A DNA stretch of 64,000 bases from Phenylobacterium sp. RIFCSPHIGHO2_01_FULL_69_31. Its GTDB lineage: Bacteria; Pseudomonadota; Alphaproteobacteria; Caulobacterales; Caulobacteraceae. Where the stretch lies: positions 62,001-126,000 of the forward strand of contig NZ_MHXN01000013.1 in the NCBI RefSeq assembly GCF_001824475.1, in the 5' to 3' direction. Position numbers and translations under genes: made by a program. Positions 15,024 through 24,529 of the stretch are shown here, in pieces; positions within the stretch are counted from its first letter, which is position 1; each line of letters begins with the position of its first letter. The notes beneath the pieces are model-generated. The model was given only the letters and a program-made list of their open reading frames with translations. It did no database searches and was not told where the DNA came from.

Positions 15024-15781
15024 GAGCGGCCGCGGAGAAGGGGGGCTTCGGCCAGGCCTGGGACCTCCTCTTCCACCCGCCGATCGCGCATCGTGGGCTG
15101 TGGAGCCCCGACGGCCCGCCGGAGAACTCGCTGGGGGCCTTCCAGGCGGCCTGCGCGGCCGGCTATGGCATCGAACTGGACGTCCAGCTTTCGGCCGACG
15201 GTGAAGCCGTGGTGTTCCACGACGACAAGCTGGCCCGGATGACGGGCGCGGAGGGCCGGCTTCGCGACCGCAGCGCAGCAGAACTGGCCGACCTGCGCCT
15301 GGCCGGCAGCGACGAGAAGATCCCCACTCTGCTTGAGACTCTGGCCGTCGTCGGCCACCGCGCGATGGTTCACATTGAATTGAAGACGCCCTACGGCGAG
15401 GTCGGTCCGCTGGAGCAGCGGGTCCATGAGGTGATCGCCGACCACAACGGTCCGATCTGCGTCATCGGCTTCAACCCCTATTCCCACGCTTGGTTCGCCG
15501 ATCGCTATCCGGGCGTGCTCCGTGGCCTGGACAGCTACTCGTACGACAAGGCGCCCCACATGGCCGAGGATCAGCGCCGGGCGTTCGCCGCGCTGGAGCA
15601 TGTGGAGATCGCCAGGCCGCACTTCCTGGCGCTCGGCCTCGACATGCTGCCGAACCCCAAGGCGGCGGCGATGCGGGCGCGGGGCATGCCGGTGATCGCC
15701 TGGACGGTGCGCGACCCGGCCCAGTGGGAGGCGGTCAAGGACGGCTGCGACAACCTCATCTTCGAAGGGTTCGCTGCGTGA
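15020..15781 (+). CDS. glycerophosphodiester phosphodiesterase
   Basis: Cleaves glycerophosphodiesters from lipid turnover into glycerol-3-phosphate and an alcohol. The 253 residues carry the GDPD signature: IAHRGLWSPDGPPENS, then GIELDVQLSADGEAVVFHDD (the metal-binding Glu/Asp and catalytic His), LIFEGF at the end. There is no signal peptide, so it acts in the cytoplasm. It starts at a GTG overlapping the RidA stop and ends overlapping the next gene by 4 nt, so the three genes form one coupled operon. Confidence 0.9.
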   Translation: MRAAAEKGGFGQAWDLLFHPPIAHRGLWSPDGPPENSLGAFQAACAAGYGIELDVQLSADGEAVVFHDDKLARMTGAEGRLRDRSAAELADLRLAGSDEKIPTLLETLAVVGHRAMVHIELKTPYGEVGPLEQRVHEVIADHNGPICVIGFNPYSHAWFADRYPGVLRGLDSYSYDKAPHMAEDQRRAFAALEHVEIARPHFLALGLDMLPNPKAAAMRARGMPVIAWTVRDPAQWEAVKDGCDNLIFEGFAA

Positions 15782-16941
15782 GGCTCACGCCGGCGGTGAA
15801 GGTTTGCCGCCGTATCTCCGAGATCGGCCGCGAGGCCTGGGACGCCTGCGCCGACAATCCCGCCTACGACCAGAACCCCTTCATCCGGTTCGATTTCCTG
15901 CACGCGCTCGAAGAGGCGAACTGTGCGGTCGAGCGGACCGGGTGGGGGCCGCAGCATCTTGCAATCGAGGACGAGGACGGCCGGGTGGCGGCGGTGATGC
16001 CGCTCTATCTGAAGAGCCACAGCCAAGGCGAGTACATCTTCGACCACGCCTGGGCCGACGCCTATGAGCGGGCAGGGGGCCGCTACTATCCCAAGCTGCT
16101 GTCCGCCGCCCCATTCGTCCCCGCCACCGGCGCCCGCCTCCTGGCCCGGCCCGACGTAGACCAGGAAGAAGCCTGGCGGCTGCTGCTCGGCGGCGGACTG
16201 ACCCTATGCGAGCGCTACGGCGCGTCCGGCCTGAACCTGAACTTCCTGACCGAGGCCGAGTGGCGCTGGATGGGCGAGCAGGGCCTCGGGCGACGCGAGG
16301 GCCAGCAGTACCACTGGGAGAACCGTGGGTATCGCGACTTCGACGACTTCCTGGGCGCGCTGTCGTCCGGTCGCCGCAAGACGATCCGCAGGGAGCGGCG
16401 TGACGCGCAAGCGGGCGTGGAGATCCTTCGGCTCACCGGCTCAGACCTCACCGAGGATCACTGGGACGCCTTCTTTGGCTTCTACATGGACACCGGGTCG
16501 CGAAAGTGGGGCCGGCCGTACCTGACGCGCGCCTTCTTCTCGCTGCTGGGCGAGCGGATGGCCGACAGGGTCCTGCTGGTGATGGCCCGCAAAGACGGAT
16601 GCTGGGTCGCGGGCGCCCTGAACCTGATCGGCGGCGACTGCCTCTATGGTCGCCATTGGGGCTGCGTGGAGGAGGTTCCCTTCCTTCACTTCGAGCTCTG
16701 CTACTACCAGGCCATCGAGTGGGCCATCGAACAGGGCCTGCCCCGCGTGGAAGCCGGCGCCCAGGGCCAGCACAAGATCGCTCGCGGATACCTGCCCAGG
16801 CCGGTCTACAGCGCCCACTACATCGCCGATCCCGCGCTGCGCGGCCCGGTCGAGCGCTTTCTGGAGCAGGAGCGGGCGGGGGTGGAGCAGGAAATGGAGT
16901 GGCTGGAGGAGGAGTTCTCGCCGTTCCGCGATCAGCTCTGA
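15778..16941 (+). CDS. FemAB-like GNAT-fold protein (PF04339)
   Basis: A 387-residue protein of the peptidogalycan-biosynthesis/DUF482 family, a double GNAT-fold related to FemAB and leucyl-tRNA transferases. Recognisable parts are ACADNPAYDQNPFIRFDFLHALE at the start (shortened here to its key residues NPF and FLxALE), YYPKLLSAAPFVPATG, SSGRRKTIRRER, YGRHWGC and AGAQGQHKIARGYLP. The exact reaction is unknown; an acyl or aminoacyl transfer is likely. The GTG at 15778 overlaps the phosphodiesterase stop (GTGA), giving tight coupling. Confidence 0.82.
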   Translation: MRLTPAVKVCRRISEIGREAWDACADNPAYDQNPFIRFDFLHALEEANCAVERTGWGPQHLAIEDEDGRVAAVMPLYLKSHSQGEYIFDHAWADAYERAGGRYYPKLLSAAPFVPATGARLLARPDVDQEEAWRLLLGGGLTLCERYGASGLNLNFLTEAEWRWMGEQGLGRREGQQYHWENRGYRDFDDFLGALSSGRRKTIRRERRDAQAGVEILRLTGSDLTEDHWDAFFGFYMDTGSRKWGRPYLTRAFFSLLGERMADRVLLVMARKDGCWVAGALNLIGGDCLYGRHWGCVEEVPFLHFELCYYQAIEWAIEQGLPRVEAGAQGQHKIARGYLPRPVYSAHYIADPALRGPVERFLEQERAGVEQEMEWLEEEFSPFRDQL

Positions 16942-17004
16942 CGCGGGGCTTGCAAGCTCCACCGACGTTGGTAGCAGCTCGGCCGTGACGTCCGGAGCTG
17001 CCTG

Positions 17005-18255
17005 ATGACCCTTCGCACCCTCGCCATCACCTTCGCGGGCCTCGCAATTCTGTGCTCGCCGGCGCGGGCCGCAGAGCCGTCGCGGGCCTATGGCGCACTG
17101 TTCGATGAGGTCTGGAAGGTGGTCGACGAGCGCTTCTATGACCCTGGCTTCCACGGCCGGAACTGGACGGCGATCGGCGCGCGCTATCGGGCGCGGCTGG
17201 GCGAGGCGCAGGACGACGCCGGCTTCGCGCGCCTCGCCAACGGCATGCTGGACGAGCTGGATGTCTCCCACCTCTACCTGACCCCTCCGGCCGCCAGCGG
17301 CGCCAGAGGTGTCGGCATCGGTGCGCTCACAGAGAGGATCGGCAAGGACGAGGTGGTGGTCGGGGTCGTGCCGCTCAGCGACGCTCAGCGGCAAGGCCTG
17401 CGTGTGGGTGATCGGATCGCCAACCCAGAAGGGCTGCGTGGCGGGCTCGGCCAGCCGACGACTCTGCAGGTTGTAGGCTGCGACGGGGCTCGGCGCACGC
17501 TTGTCATCCGTCATGAGAGCGCGGCCTGGCCCCTGCGTCATCCGGGCTTCGAGTGGCGCAGGATCACGGTCCGGCCGGGGGTGAAGCTGGGCTACATCCG
17601 GGCCGACCGCTTCGACGACGGCGCGGCGGCGTTGGCCGACCAGGCGATGGCTGACTTGGCCGACACGCAGGGCCTCGTCATCGACGTGCGCAGCAACACC
17701 GGCGGGAACATGTCGGGCCTGCGGCTCGTCAGCTACTTCAGCGGGGAGAGCAGGCCGGCGGTGGCGCTGCTGGGACGCAGTTATCTCGCGCCGCTGGGCC
17801 GGCCGGCGACGGCCGCCGATCTGGCCAGGCTGCCGCCCGTGCGCGGCGCCTATACGACCGAGGCCGTGGTCGGGGCGATCAAGGCCGGGCAGGGCGCTGC
17901 AGTCTTCCACTCAGAAGACCTTGGGGCCAAGCGCTACAAGGGCAGTGTCGTGGTCGTGACCTCCACCGAGACCGCCAGCGCCGGGGAGGGCTTTGCGATC
18001 ATGATGCGCGAGCTGGCGGGGGCGAAGCTGATCGGACGCCCAACCGCCGGGTATCTGTTGAGCAGCGACGTGATCCCCCTGACCGGCGGCTGGCGCCTGA
18101 CCCTGCCGGTAGATGGCGTCTGGGCGCCCGACGGCCGCGACTATGCCGACAAGCCGGTTCAGCCCGACGTGCATCTGACGCGCACGGCCGCCGATGTCTG
18201 CCGGGCGAACGACCCGGACCTTGCCAAGGCGGTCGAGCTGGTGACCACGCCCTAA
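17005..18255 (+). CDS. secreted S41 family peptidase-like protein
   Basis: A 416-residue protein with a signal peptide (cleavage after ARA, residue about 23), an N-terminal helical region (YGALFDEVWKVVDERFYD), a PDZ-like section (about 95-160) and an S41 core. The core has VIDVRSNTGGNMSG and TSTETASAGEGFAIM with the nucleophile Ser. The position where C-terminal processing peptidases have Lys (GxxTxGKG) reads RPTAGYLL, so the Ser-Lys dyad is not obvious; tricorn/IRBP-like members use another arrangement. It acts in the periplasm; substrate unknown. GGAG lies eight bases before the ATG. Confidence 0.82.
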   Translation: MTLRTLAITFAGLAILCSPARAAEPSRAYGALFDEVWKVVDERFYDPGFHGRNWTAIGARYRARLGEAQDDAGFARLANGMLDELDVSHLYLTPPAASGARGVGIGALTERIGKDEVVVGVVPLSDAQRQGLRVGDRIANPEGLRGGLGQPTTLQVVGCDGARRTLVIRHESAAWPLRHPGFEWRRITVRPGVKLGYIRADRFDDGAAALADQAMADLADTQGLVIDVRSNTGGNMSGLRLVSYFSGESRPAVALLGRSYLAPLGRPATAADLARLPPVRGAYTTEAVVGAIKAGQGAAVFHSEDLGAKRYKGSVVVVTSTETASAGEGFAIMMRELAGAKLIGRPTAGYLLSSDVIPLTGGWRLTLPVDGVWAPDGRDYADKPVQPDVHLTRTAADVCRANDPDLAKAVELVTTP

Positions 18256-18836
18256 GAGCGCTCGTAGGCTTGCTTGACCAGCCTCGCGACCCCGGCATCC
18301 ACCTCGGCCGGCGAGGCCAGCACGAGCACCGACTTCAGCCGTTCGCTCCAGCCCTCGTTTTTCGGAGCTTCCAGGCGCGGGTCTGCGGCCGGATCGACAG
18401 CGAGGCCAAGGCGCGCGCCGCCGCCCCTGGTCGGGCGGATCGCGGCGAACTGTACGTCCTTCGAGAAGGCCGTGAACCCCTTGCGCCGCGCCGACACCAG
18501 GCCGGGCAGGGCGGCCACCGCGGCTTCGATCGCCTCCAGGATCGCGCGAGATCCGGCGTCGGCCCAGAGGGCGTCGCGGAGGTTGTCCGGCTGCGCCCAG
18601 ACCGCGGCCTCGGGGAACGCCGTGCCGAGGATCACGCTTGCGCGGTTCGTGCCAATGCCGTGTTGGGTCTTGAACCAAGCCTTGCGCGCGCCGGGTCTGG
18701 TTTCCGGGCAGGTGCGCGCGATGGCCACCCATTCGTCCAGGGTCCTGCCAGTCTCTCGCTCCATGCTCTCAAGGATCGAGGCGAACCACTTCTCCTGCCG
18801 CGCGGTCATCGTGGCCGGCTTGTCCGCTTGCGACAT
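18252..18836 (-). CDS. DUF4287/DUF5655 domain protein
   Basis: A 194-residue soluble protein. The N-terminal part (about 8-78) matches DUF4287: ARQEKWFASILESMERETGR (abridged to its Trp and Glu-rich helix), LDEWVAIAR and GIGTNRASVIL. The C-terminal part (about 85-190) resembles DUF5655, with FAAIRPTRGGGARLGLAV. Both are unassigned domains. It converges on the S41 gene and the two coding regions overlap by 4 nt at their stop codons. Confidence 0.78.
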   Translation of the reverse strand: MSQADKPATMTARQEKWFASILESMERETGRTLDEWVAIARTCPETRPGARKAWFKTQHGIGTNRASVILGTAFPEAAVWAQPDNLRDALWADAGSRAILEAIEAAVAALPGLVSARRKGFTAFSKDVQFAAIRPTRGGGARLGLAVDPAADPRLEAPKNEGWSERLKSVLVLASPAEVDAGVARLVKQAYERS

Positions 18837-18891
18837 TCCAGACTCCCGGGCGATTTGCTACGCGTGACGCCCCACCTGAGGAGCACGGCGC

Positions 18892-19326
18892 ATGAGCTTG
18901 GACGGGACCTATGACGCGGGCAACATCTTCGCAAAGATCCTGCGGGGCGAAATGCCGTCGGCGCGGGTATTCGAAGACGAGCACGTCTTCGCCTTCATGG
19001 ATGTCTTTCCCCAGGCCAAGGGCCACACCCTGGTGATCCCGAAACACTCCCAGGCGCGGAACTTCCTGGAAGCCGAGCCCGAGATCGTGGGGCCGCTGAT
19101 GCTGGGCGTCCAGCGCGTGGCGCGGGCGGTCCGCGCCGCCCTCAATCCCGACGGGCTGGTGATCACCCAGTTCAACGGCGCGCCGGCCGGCCAGACGGTC
19201 TACCACCTCCACTTCCACATAATCCCGCGCTGGGAGGGCGTCCCGCTCGGCCGGCATGGCGAAGGGATGGCGGACCCCGGCGAGCTGAAGGCGCTCGCCG
19301 AGCAGATCGCAGCGAAGATCAGCTGA
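18892..19326 (+). CDS. HIT family hydrolase
   Basis: Histidine-triad nucleotide hydrolase of 144 residues, probably acting on nucleoside phosphoramidates or dinucleotides. The N-terminal NIFAKILRGEMP and the VIPKHSQARNFL segment precede the catalytic triad motif HLHFHIIPRW (residues about 104-113). GAGGAG lies eight bases before the ATG. It is divergent from the DUF4287 gene. Confidence 0.93.
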   Translation: MSLDGTYDAGNIFAKILRGEMPSARVFEDEHVFAFMDVFPQAKGHTLVIPKHSQARNFLEAEPEIVGPLMLGVQRVARAVRAALNPDGLVITQFNGAPAGQTVYHLHFHIIPRWEGVPLGRHGEGMADPGELKALAEQIAAKIS

Positions 19327-19416
19327 AGAAATTTCCACCTGGCGACGTGCGGGCCCTGCTTGCAACCGGCGCGACGTTGATGAAGCTTCGCGCCGGGCCG
19401 TTGCCGGAGTGCGTGC

Positions 19417-20346
19417 GTGAGTCTGTTCTCGTTGTTCGGAGCCGGCCGGAAGCCGGCAAGGCCGTGGTTCGAATCCGACCAACTGGATGAACACCTGTCC
19501 CGGTCGGCGTTCGATCCGGCGACCGAGACCTTCATCCGCGATTTCGCCCGGGACGGCGCCGCGGCCATCGATCTCGGCGATGCGGCGCGCGGCCTCTGCG
19601 ACCAGGCCATCGCCGAAACCGAAGGCTACTTCGTGGACGGGGTCAACCGGGTGCAGGACGCCTGGTACCGCTCGCCGGCGGTCCGCAAGCTGGCGGCCTG
19701 GCCCGAGGTTCGCCGGCTACTGCGGGCTGCCTACGGGCGGGATCCTTTCCCATTCCAGACGCTCAACTTTCGGCAGGGCAGCCAGCAGCATCTGCATTCC
19801 GACACCATCCACTTCCACAGCGTCCCCGAACGCTTCATGTGCGGGGTCTGGATCGCGCTGGAGGACGTCCGCCGCGAGGCCGGGCCGCTGGCCTATCTCA
19901 AGGGCAGCCACAGGCTGCCGGTCCTGACCATGCGCGACGTCGGCGTGAACTCATCCGAGCCAAGCGCCGAGGACTACGTCCGCTCCTATATTCCGCGGTT
20001 CGACGCGGCCATGGAGGCGGCGCAGCTGCCGCTGGCGTGGGCGGTGATTCCGAAGGGGTGGGCGTTCGTCTGGGCGGCCAACCTCGCCCACGGGGGATCG
20101 CCGATCCAGGACCCCGGCTCCACGCGCCGCAGCCTGGTGGTGCACCACTACTTCGAGGACTGCCTCTACTATACGCCCATGCACTCGGACGAGCCGGACG
20201 GCCGATTGCACATGCGGCTGCCCTCCAACGTGCGCACCGGCTGGTGGCGCTGGCCGACCCGCAATGGCCGCCCGGCGCGGCTGTCTAGGCATCTGATCGC
20301 CGCCGCCTGGGTGCGCGACCGAAGACGGCGTCCGGCGGCGCTCTAA
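19417..20346 (+). CDS. phytanoyl-CoA dioxygenase (PhyH) family protein
   Basis: Fe(II)/2-oxoglutarate-dependent dioxygenase homologue of 309 residues. A metal site is likely at HLHSDTIHFHS (His-x-Asp) with the distal His in AHGGSPI and a 2-oxoglutarate-binding Arg in STRRSLVVHH. The tail is Arg-rich. The GTG start has GGAG seven bases upstream. The substrate is unknown; bacterial members hydroxylate small molecules or natural products. It stands alone between the HIT gene and the clpA terminator. Confidence 0.83.
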   Translation: MSLFSLFGAGRKPARPWFESDQLDEHLSRSAFDPATETFIRDFARDGAAAIDLGDAARGLCDQAIAETEGYFVDGVNRVQDAWYRSPAVRKLAAWPEVRRLLRAAYGRDPFPFQTLNFRQGSQQHLHSDTIHFHSVPERFMCGVWIALEDVRREAGPLAYLKGSHRLPVLTMRDVGVNSSEPSAEDYVRSYIPRFDAAMEAAQLPLAWAVIPKGWAFVWAANLAHGGSPIQDPGSTRRSLVVHHYFEDCLYYTPMHSDEPDGRLHMRLPSNVRTGWWRWPTRNGRPARLSRHLIAAAWVRDRRRRPAAL

Positions 20347-20355
20347 CGACCAAAG

Positions 20356-20385
20356 AAAAGGGCCTCAGACGGAAGTCCGAGGCCC
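20356..20385 (-). terminator. terminator of clpS-clpA
   Basis: On the minus strand GGGCCTC, a GAC/GTC inner stem and GAGGCCC form a hairpin followed by TTTTCTTT, about 25 bp after the clpA stop. It may also stop the converging PhyH transcript. Confidence 0.8.
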
Positions 20386-20409
20386 TGGTCTTGTCGGTTT
20401 AGCCGCGGG

Positions 20410-22725
20410 TCAGTCGACGACCTCGGCCTCTTCGGCCGGGTTCTCGACGATCGGAGCGCCGCGTTCGCGCTCCTCGCCCTCGATCTCGAACGCCAGCTTG
20501 CCGTCCTTGAGGATGACCTTGACGTGGCCGCCCTTGGTGAGGCGTCCGAACAGGATCTCGTCGGCCAGCGGCTTCTTGATGTTCTCCTGGATCACCCGGG
20601 CCAGAGGCCGGGCGCCGTAGAGTTCGTCGAAGCCGTTCTTGGCCAGCCAGTCCGCCGCGTCGTCGGCCGTCTCGATAGTGACGTGACGGTCGGCCAGCTG
20701 GGCTTCCAGCTGCATGACGAACTTCTGCACCACCTGGCGGATGATCTCGGGCGTCAGCGGCCGGAACTGGACGATGGCGTCCAGGCGGTTACGGAATTCC
20801 GGGGTGAACAGGCGCTTCAGAGCCTCTTCCACCTCGTCGTCCGCCTTGCCGCGGCCGAAGCCGATCGAGTTCTTCTGCGCATCGGACGCGCCCGCATTGG
20901 TGGTCATGATCAGGACCACGTTGCGGAAATCGATCTTCTTGCCGTTCGAGTCGGTCAGCTGCCCGTGGTCCATGACCTGGAGCAGGATGTTGAAGACGTC
21001 GGGATGCGCCTTCTCGATCTCGTCCAGCAGGACCACCGCGTGCGGATGCTGGTCGACCGCGTCGGTCAGCAGGCCGCCTTGGTCGAAGCCCACGTAGCCG
21101 GGAGGCGCGCCGATGAGGCGGCTCACGGTGTGGCGCTCCATGTACTCCGACATGTCGAAGCGCAGGAGCTCGATGCCCAGGGTCGACGCCAGCTGGCGGG
21201 CCGTTTCGGTCTTGCCGGTGCCGGTAGGCCCCGAGAAGAGGTAGCAGCCGATCGGCTTGTTGGCGTCGCGTAGCCCAGCCCGGGCCATCTTCATGGCCGA
21301 GGAGAGCTGGTCGATGGCGTTGTCCTGGCCATAGACCGCGCGCTTCAGGTCACCCTCGAGCTGCTTCAGCGCCTCGGTGTCGGACTTGGAGACCGACTTC
21401 GGCGGGATGCGGGCGATCTTGGCCACGACGGCCTCGACCTCCTTCAGGCCGATCGTCTTCTTCCGCTTGCCCTCGGCCAGCAGCATCTGCGAGGCGCCGG
21501 CCTCGTCGATGATGTCGATCGCCTTGTCCGGCAGCTTCCGGTCAGTGATGTACTTGGCCGACAGCTCCACCGCCGCCTTGATGGCGTCGTTGGTGTAGCG
21601 GAGCTTGTGGAACTCCTCGTAGTAGACCTTCAGGCCCTTCAGAATCTTGATCGTGTCGTCGATCGTGGGCTCGTTCACGTCGATCTTCTGGAAGCGCCGG
21701 ACCAGGGCCCGATCCTTCTCGAAGTGCTGGCGGAACTCCTTGTAGGTCGTAGAGCCCATGCAGCGCAGGGTGCCCGAGGCCAGGGCAGGCTTCAGCAGGT
21801 TCGAAGCATCCATAGCGCCGCCGCTGGTGGCGCCCGCGCCGATCACGGTGTGGATCTCGTCGATGAAGAGCACCGCGTCGGGGTGGTTCTCCAGTTCCTT
21901 GACCACCTGCTTGATGCGCTCTTCGAAGTCGCCGCGGTAGCGGGTCCCGGCCAGCAGCGCGCCCATGTCGAGCGAGAAGATGGTCGAGCCGGCCAGAACG
22001 TCCGGCACCTGCTTGTTGACGATCTTGCGCGCGAGGCCTTCGGCGATCGCGGTCTTGCCAACCCCGGGGTCCCCAACGAGCAGGGGATTGTTCTTCGTCC
22101 GGCGGCACAGGATCTGGATGCAGCGCTCGACCTCGGCCATGCGACCGATCAGCGGATCCACCTTACCCTGCTTGGCCTTCTCGTTCAGATTGACGCAGTA
22201 GGCCTCGAGCGCCTCGCCGCCGGTCTTCACCTGCGGCTTGTCCTCGTCCTCGGCGCCCTTGACCGGCTTCTGTTCCGAAGCGCCGGCCTTCTTGGCGATG
22301 CCGTGGGCGATGTAGTTCACCGCGTCGTACCGCGTCATGTCCTGCTCCTGCAGGAAGTAGGCGGCGTGGCTCTCGCGCTCCGAGAAGATGGCGACAAGCA
22401 CGTTGGCGCCGGTGACCTCCTCGCGGCCGGAGGACTGGACGTGGATCACCGCGCGCTGGATCACGCGCTGGAAGCCGGCCGTGGGCTTCGCGTCCTCGCC
22501 ATCGTCGACGACCAAGGAGCGCAACTCGTTGTCCACGTAGTTGGTGAGCGTGGTGCGGAGCGCGCCGAGTTCTACGTCGCAGGCGCGCATCACGCCGGCG
22601 GCGTCCTCGTCATCGATCAGGCTAAGGAGCAGGTGCTCCAGGGTGGCATATTCATGCTTGCGCTGGTTGGCGTACGCCACGGCGCGATGCAGGGATTCTT
22701 CGAGCTGGCGAGAAAATGAAGGCAA
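20410..22725 (-). CDS. clpA: ATP-dependent Clp protease ATPase subunit ClpA
   Basis: AAA+ unfoldase that feeds substrates, including N-degron proteins delivered by ClpS, to ClpP. The 771 residues have the N-domain with [19 protein letters not shown], two nucleotide-binding modules (Walker [10 protein letters not shown] and GPTGTGKTE), the VLFIDEIHT Walker B and the usual C-terminal D2-small domain. The start is taken as the TTG at 22725 ([15 protein letters not shown] follows), five bases after the clpS stop with AAGGAC/AAGG upstream; a GTG at 22752 inside clpS is the alternative. The clpS-clpA order gives coupled expression. Confidence 0.95.
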   Translation of the reverse strand: MPSFSRQLEESLHRAVAYANQRKHEYATLEHLLLSLIDDEDAAGVMRACDVELGALRTTLTNYVDNELRSLVVDDGEDAKPTAGFQRVIQRAVIHVQSSGREEVTGANVLVAIFSERESHAAYFLQEQDMTRYDAVNYIAHGIAKKAGASEQKPVKGAEDEDKPQVKTGGEALEAYCVNLNEKAKQGKVDPLIGRMAEVERCIQILCRRTKNNPLLVGDPGVGKTAIAEGLARKIVNKQVPDVLAGSTIFSLDMGALLAGTRYRGDFEERIKQVVKELENHPDAVLFIDEIHTVIGAGATSGGAMDASNLLKPALASGTLRCMGSTTYKEFRQHFEKDRALVRRFQKIDVNEPTIDDTIKILKGLKVYYEEFHKLRYTNDAIKAAVELSAKYITDRKLPDKAIDIIDEAGASQMLLAEGKRKKTIGLKEVEAVVAKIARIPPKSVSKSDTEALKQLEGDLKRAVYGQDNAIDQLSSAMKMARAGLRDANKPIGCYLFSGPTGTGKTETARQLASTLGIELLRFDMSEYMERHTVSRLIGAPPGYVGFDQGGLLTDAVDQHPHAVVLLDEIEKAHPDVFNILLQVMDHGQLTDSNGKKIDFRNVVLIMTTNAGASDAQKNSIGFGRGKADDEVEEALKRLFTPEFRNRLDAIVQFRPLTPEIIRQVVQKFVMQLEAQLADRHVTIETADDAADWLAKNGFDELYGARPLARVIQENIKKPLADEILFGRLTKGGHVKVILKDGKLAFEIEGEERERGAPIVENPAEEAEVVD

Positions 22726-22730
22726 GCGCC

Positions 22731-23060
22731 TTAGTCCTTCTCCATGGTGCACTGCAGCGGGTGTTGGTGCCGCCGCGCCGTATCAACGACCTGGGCCACT
22801 TTTGTTTCCGCCACTTCGTATGTGTAGACCCCGCAAACGCCCACGCCGTGCTGATGGACATGGAGCATTATGCGAGTCGCGTCTTCGCGCGACTTATTGA
22901 AGAATTGTTCGAGCACATAGACGACGAATTCCATTGGCGTGTAGTCGTCGTTAAGCAACAGAACGCGGTACATCGACGGCTTTTGCGTCTTTGGCTTCGT
23001 CTGCGTGATGACCGCAGAGCGAACGCCGGTGTCAGCGCCACCATCCTTCCGTTCGCTCAT
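22731..23060 (-). CDS. clpS: ClpA adaptor protein ClpS
   Basis: Adaptor that binds N-terminal degradation signals and docks on the ClpA N-domain. The 109 residues have a variable N-tail followed by the core [17 protein letters not shown], the [19 protein letters not shown] segment (abridged: HQHG and CGVYT) and ETKV. The ATG at 23060 is preferred because GGAG is nine bases upstream; an ATG five codons earlier lies too close to it. The 197-bp gap to dinB should hold its promoter, but no clear one is seen. Confidence 0.95.
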   Translation of the reverse strand: MSERKDGGADTGVRSAVITQTKPKTQKPSMYRVLLLNDDYTPMEFVVYVLEQFFNKSREDATRIMLHVHQHGVGVCGVYTYEVAETKVAQVVDTARRHQHPLQCTMEKD

Positions 23061-23257
23061 CTGTCCATTCTCCAAGGGTGGGCGGCCAAACGCCGGCTGC
23101 CAACCTGATTAGATATGGAAGATATCGCCTTTTGGAAGGGTTGAATTGACGATGCTCACCCTCCACCCACAGTGATTACGAAATCCGCACTTCGGTTGCG
23201 CCCGAACGTCGCAGGCGGTTCGCAAGGTAGGAACGCGGTCCTGGACCCGTCCGGCGA

Positions 23258-24529
23258 TCAATCGTCGTCGGAGGCCGAGCGGGCGCGGAGGATGCGGCCG
23301 GAGGTGACGGCGTCGGCGCCGAAGCGGGCCCGGATGGCGTCGATGGACCGCTCGGTCGACAGCGCCCGGCGCTCATCGCCGGCGAAGAAGTCGTCGCTGG
23401 CGGTCTCGGCGTCGATCAGGTCGGCGATCCCGATGCCGATCAGCCGCCAGGGCCGGCCGGTCGCCTCCTTCGCGAGCAGTTCGCGGCCGACCTTGAACAG
23501 GGTGTGCGCCGTCTGCGTCGCCACGGGCAGGGTGCGCCGCCGGGTCACGATCCGGAAATCGGTGGTCCGCAGCTTCAGGGTCACCACCCGGCCGGCCACC
23601 GCCCCCTGGCGCGCCTGGCGTGCGACCCGTTCGCACAGGGGCGCCAGCTTGTCCTCCAGGTCGGCGATGCGGTGCAGATCTTCGTTGAACGTGGTCTCGC
23701 AGCTGATTCCCTTGCGCGCCTCATTGGGGTTCACCGCGCGGGCGTCCCGCCCATGTGCGAGGTCGTGCAGGCGCAGGCCGTAGGCGCCCCAGCGATCGGC
23801 CAGCACCTTGATGTCCACGCGCGCCAGGTCGCCCACGGTGCGGTAGCCGGCCTTCTCCAGGCTGGCGACCATGGCCGGCCCGACCCCGGGCAGGATCCTC
23901 ACCGGCTTGCCGGCCAGGAAGGTCTGCGCCTCGTGGCCGATCACCGAGAACCCACGCGGCTTGTCGAGGTCGGACGCCACCTTGGCCAGGAACTTGTTCA
24001 CGGCCAGGCCGATGGAGACGGTCAGGCCGGTCTCGGCCTCGATCCGCGCCTGCAGCTTCGCGAGCGTGATCGCCGGCGGCGCGCCGTGCAGGCGCTCGGT
24101 GCCGGACAGGTCCATCCAGGCCTCGTCCAGGCTGAGGTTCTGGATGAGCGGGGTCAGCTCGGCGGCCATGCCGAGGATCCGCTTCGACTCCGCGCGGTAC
24201 TTGGTGAAGTCCGGCTTGACGATCACCGCCTCCGGGCAGGCCTTCAGCGCCTTGAACATCGGCATGGCCGAGCGAACGCCCTTGATGCGCGCGATGTAGC
24301 AGCAGGTCGTCACCACGCCGCGCTTCCCGCCGCCCACGATCACCGGCACGTCGCGCAGCTCCGGCCGGTCGCGCTTCTCGACGCTGGCGTAGAAGGCGTC
24401 GCAGTCCATGTGCGCGATGGACAGTCGGCTCAGTTCCGGATGGCTGACGATCCGCGGGGAGGCGCAGTCCGGGCAGCGCCGCACCGGCTCCTCGCCCTGC
24501 CAGAAGCAGTCGCGGCAGAACGCCTTCAT
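23258..24529 (-). CDS. dinB: DNA polymerase IV with N-terminal zinc-ribbon-like motif
   Basis: Error-prone Y-family translesion polymerase, 423 residues. The catalytic palm shows SIAHMDCDAFYASVE and SLDEAW with the metal-binding acidic residues, followed by a helix-hairpin-helix (LPGVGPAMVASLEKAG) and the little-finger domain. Before the palm are about 40 extra residues with two CxxC pairs (FCRDCFWQ and RRCPDCASP), a zinc-ribbon-like extension seen in other alphaproteobacterial DinB proteins. The ATG at 24529 overlaps the upstream ROK-kinase stop by 4 nt (ATGA), so the genes are coupled. Confidence 0.93.
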   Translation of the reverse strand: MKAFCRDCFWQGEEPVRRCPDCASPRIVSHPELSRLSIAHMDCDAFYASVEKRDRPELRDVPVIVGGGKRGVVTTCCYIARIKGVRSAMPMFKALKACPEAVIVKPDFTKYRAESKRILGMAAELTPLIQNLSLDEAWMDLSGTERLHGAPPAITLAKLQARIEAETGLTVSIGLAVNKFLAKVASDLDKPRGFSVIGHEAQTFLAGKPVRILPGVGPAMVASLEKAGYRTVGDLARVDIKVLADRWGAYGLRLHDLAHGRDARAVNPNEARKGISCETTFNEDLHRIADLEDKLAPLCERVARQARQGAVAGRVVTLKLRTTDFRIVTRRRTLPVATQTAHTLFKVGRELLAKEATGRPWRLIGIGIADLIDAETASDDFFAGDERRALSTERSIDAIRARFGADAVTSGRILRARSASDDD

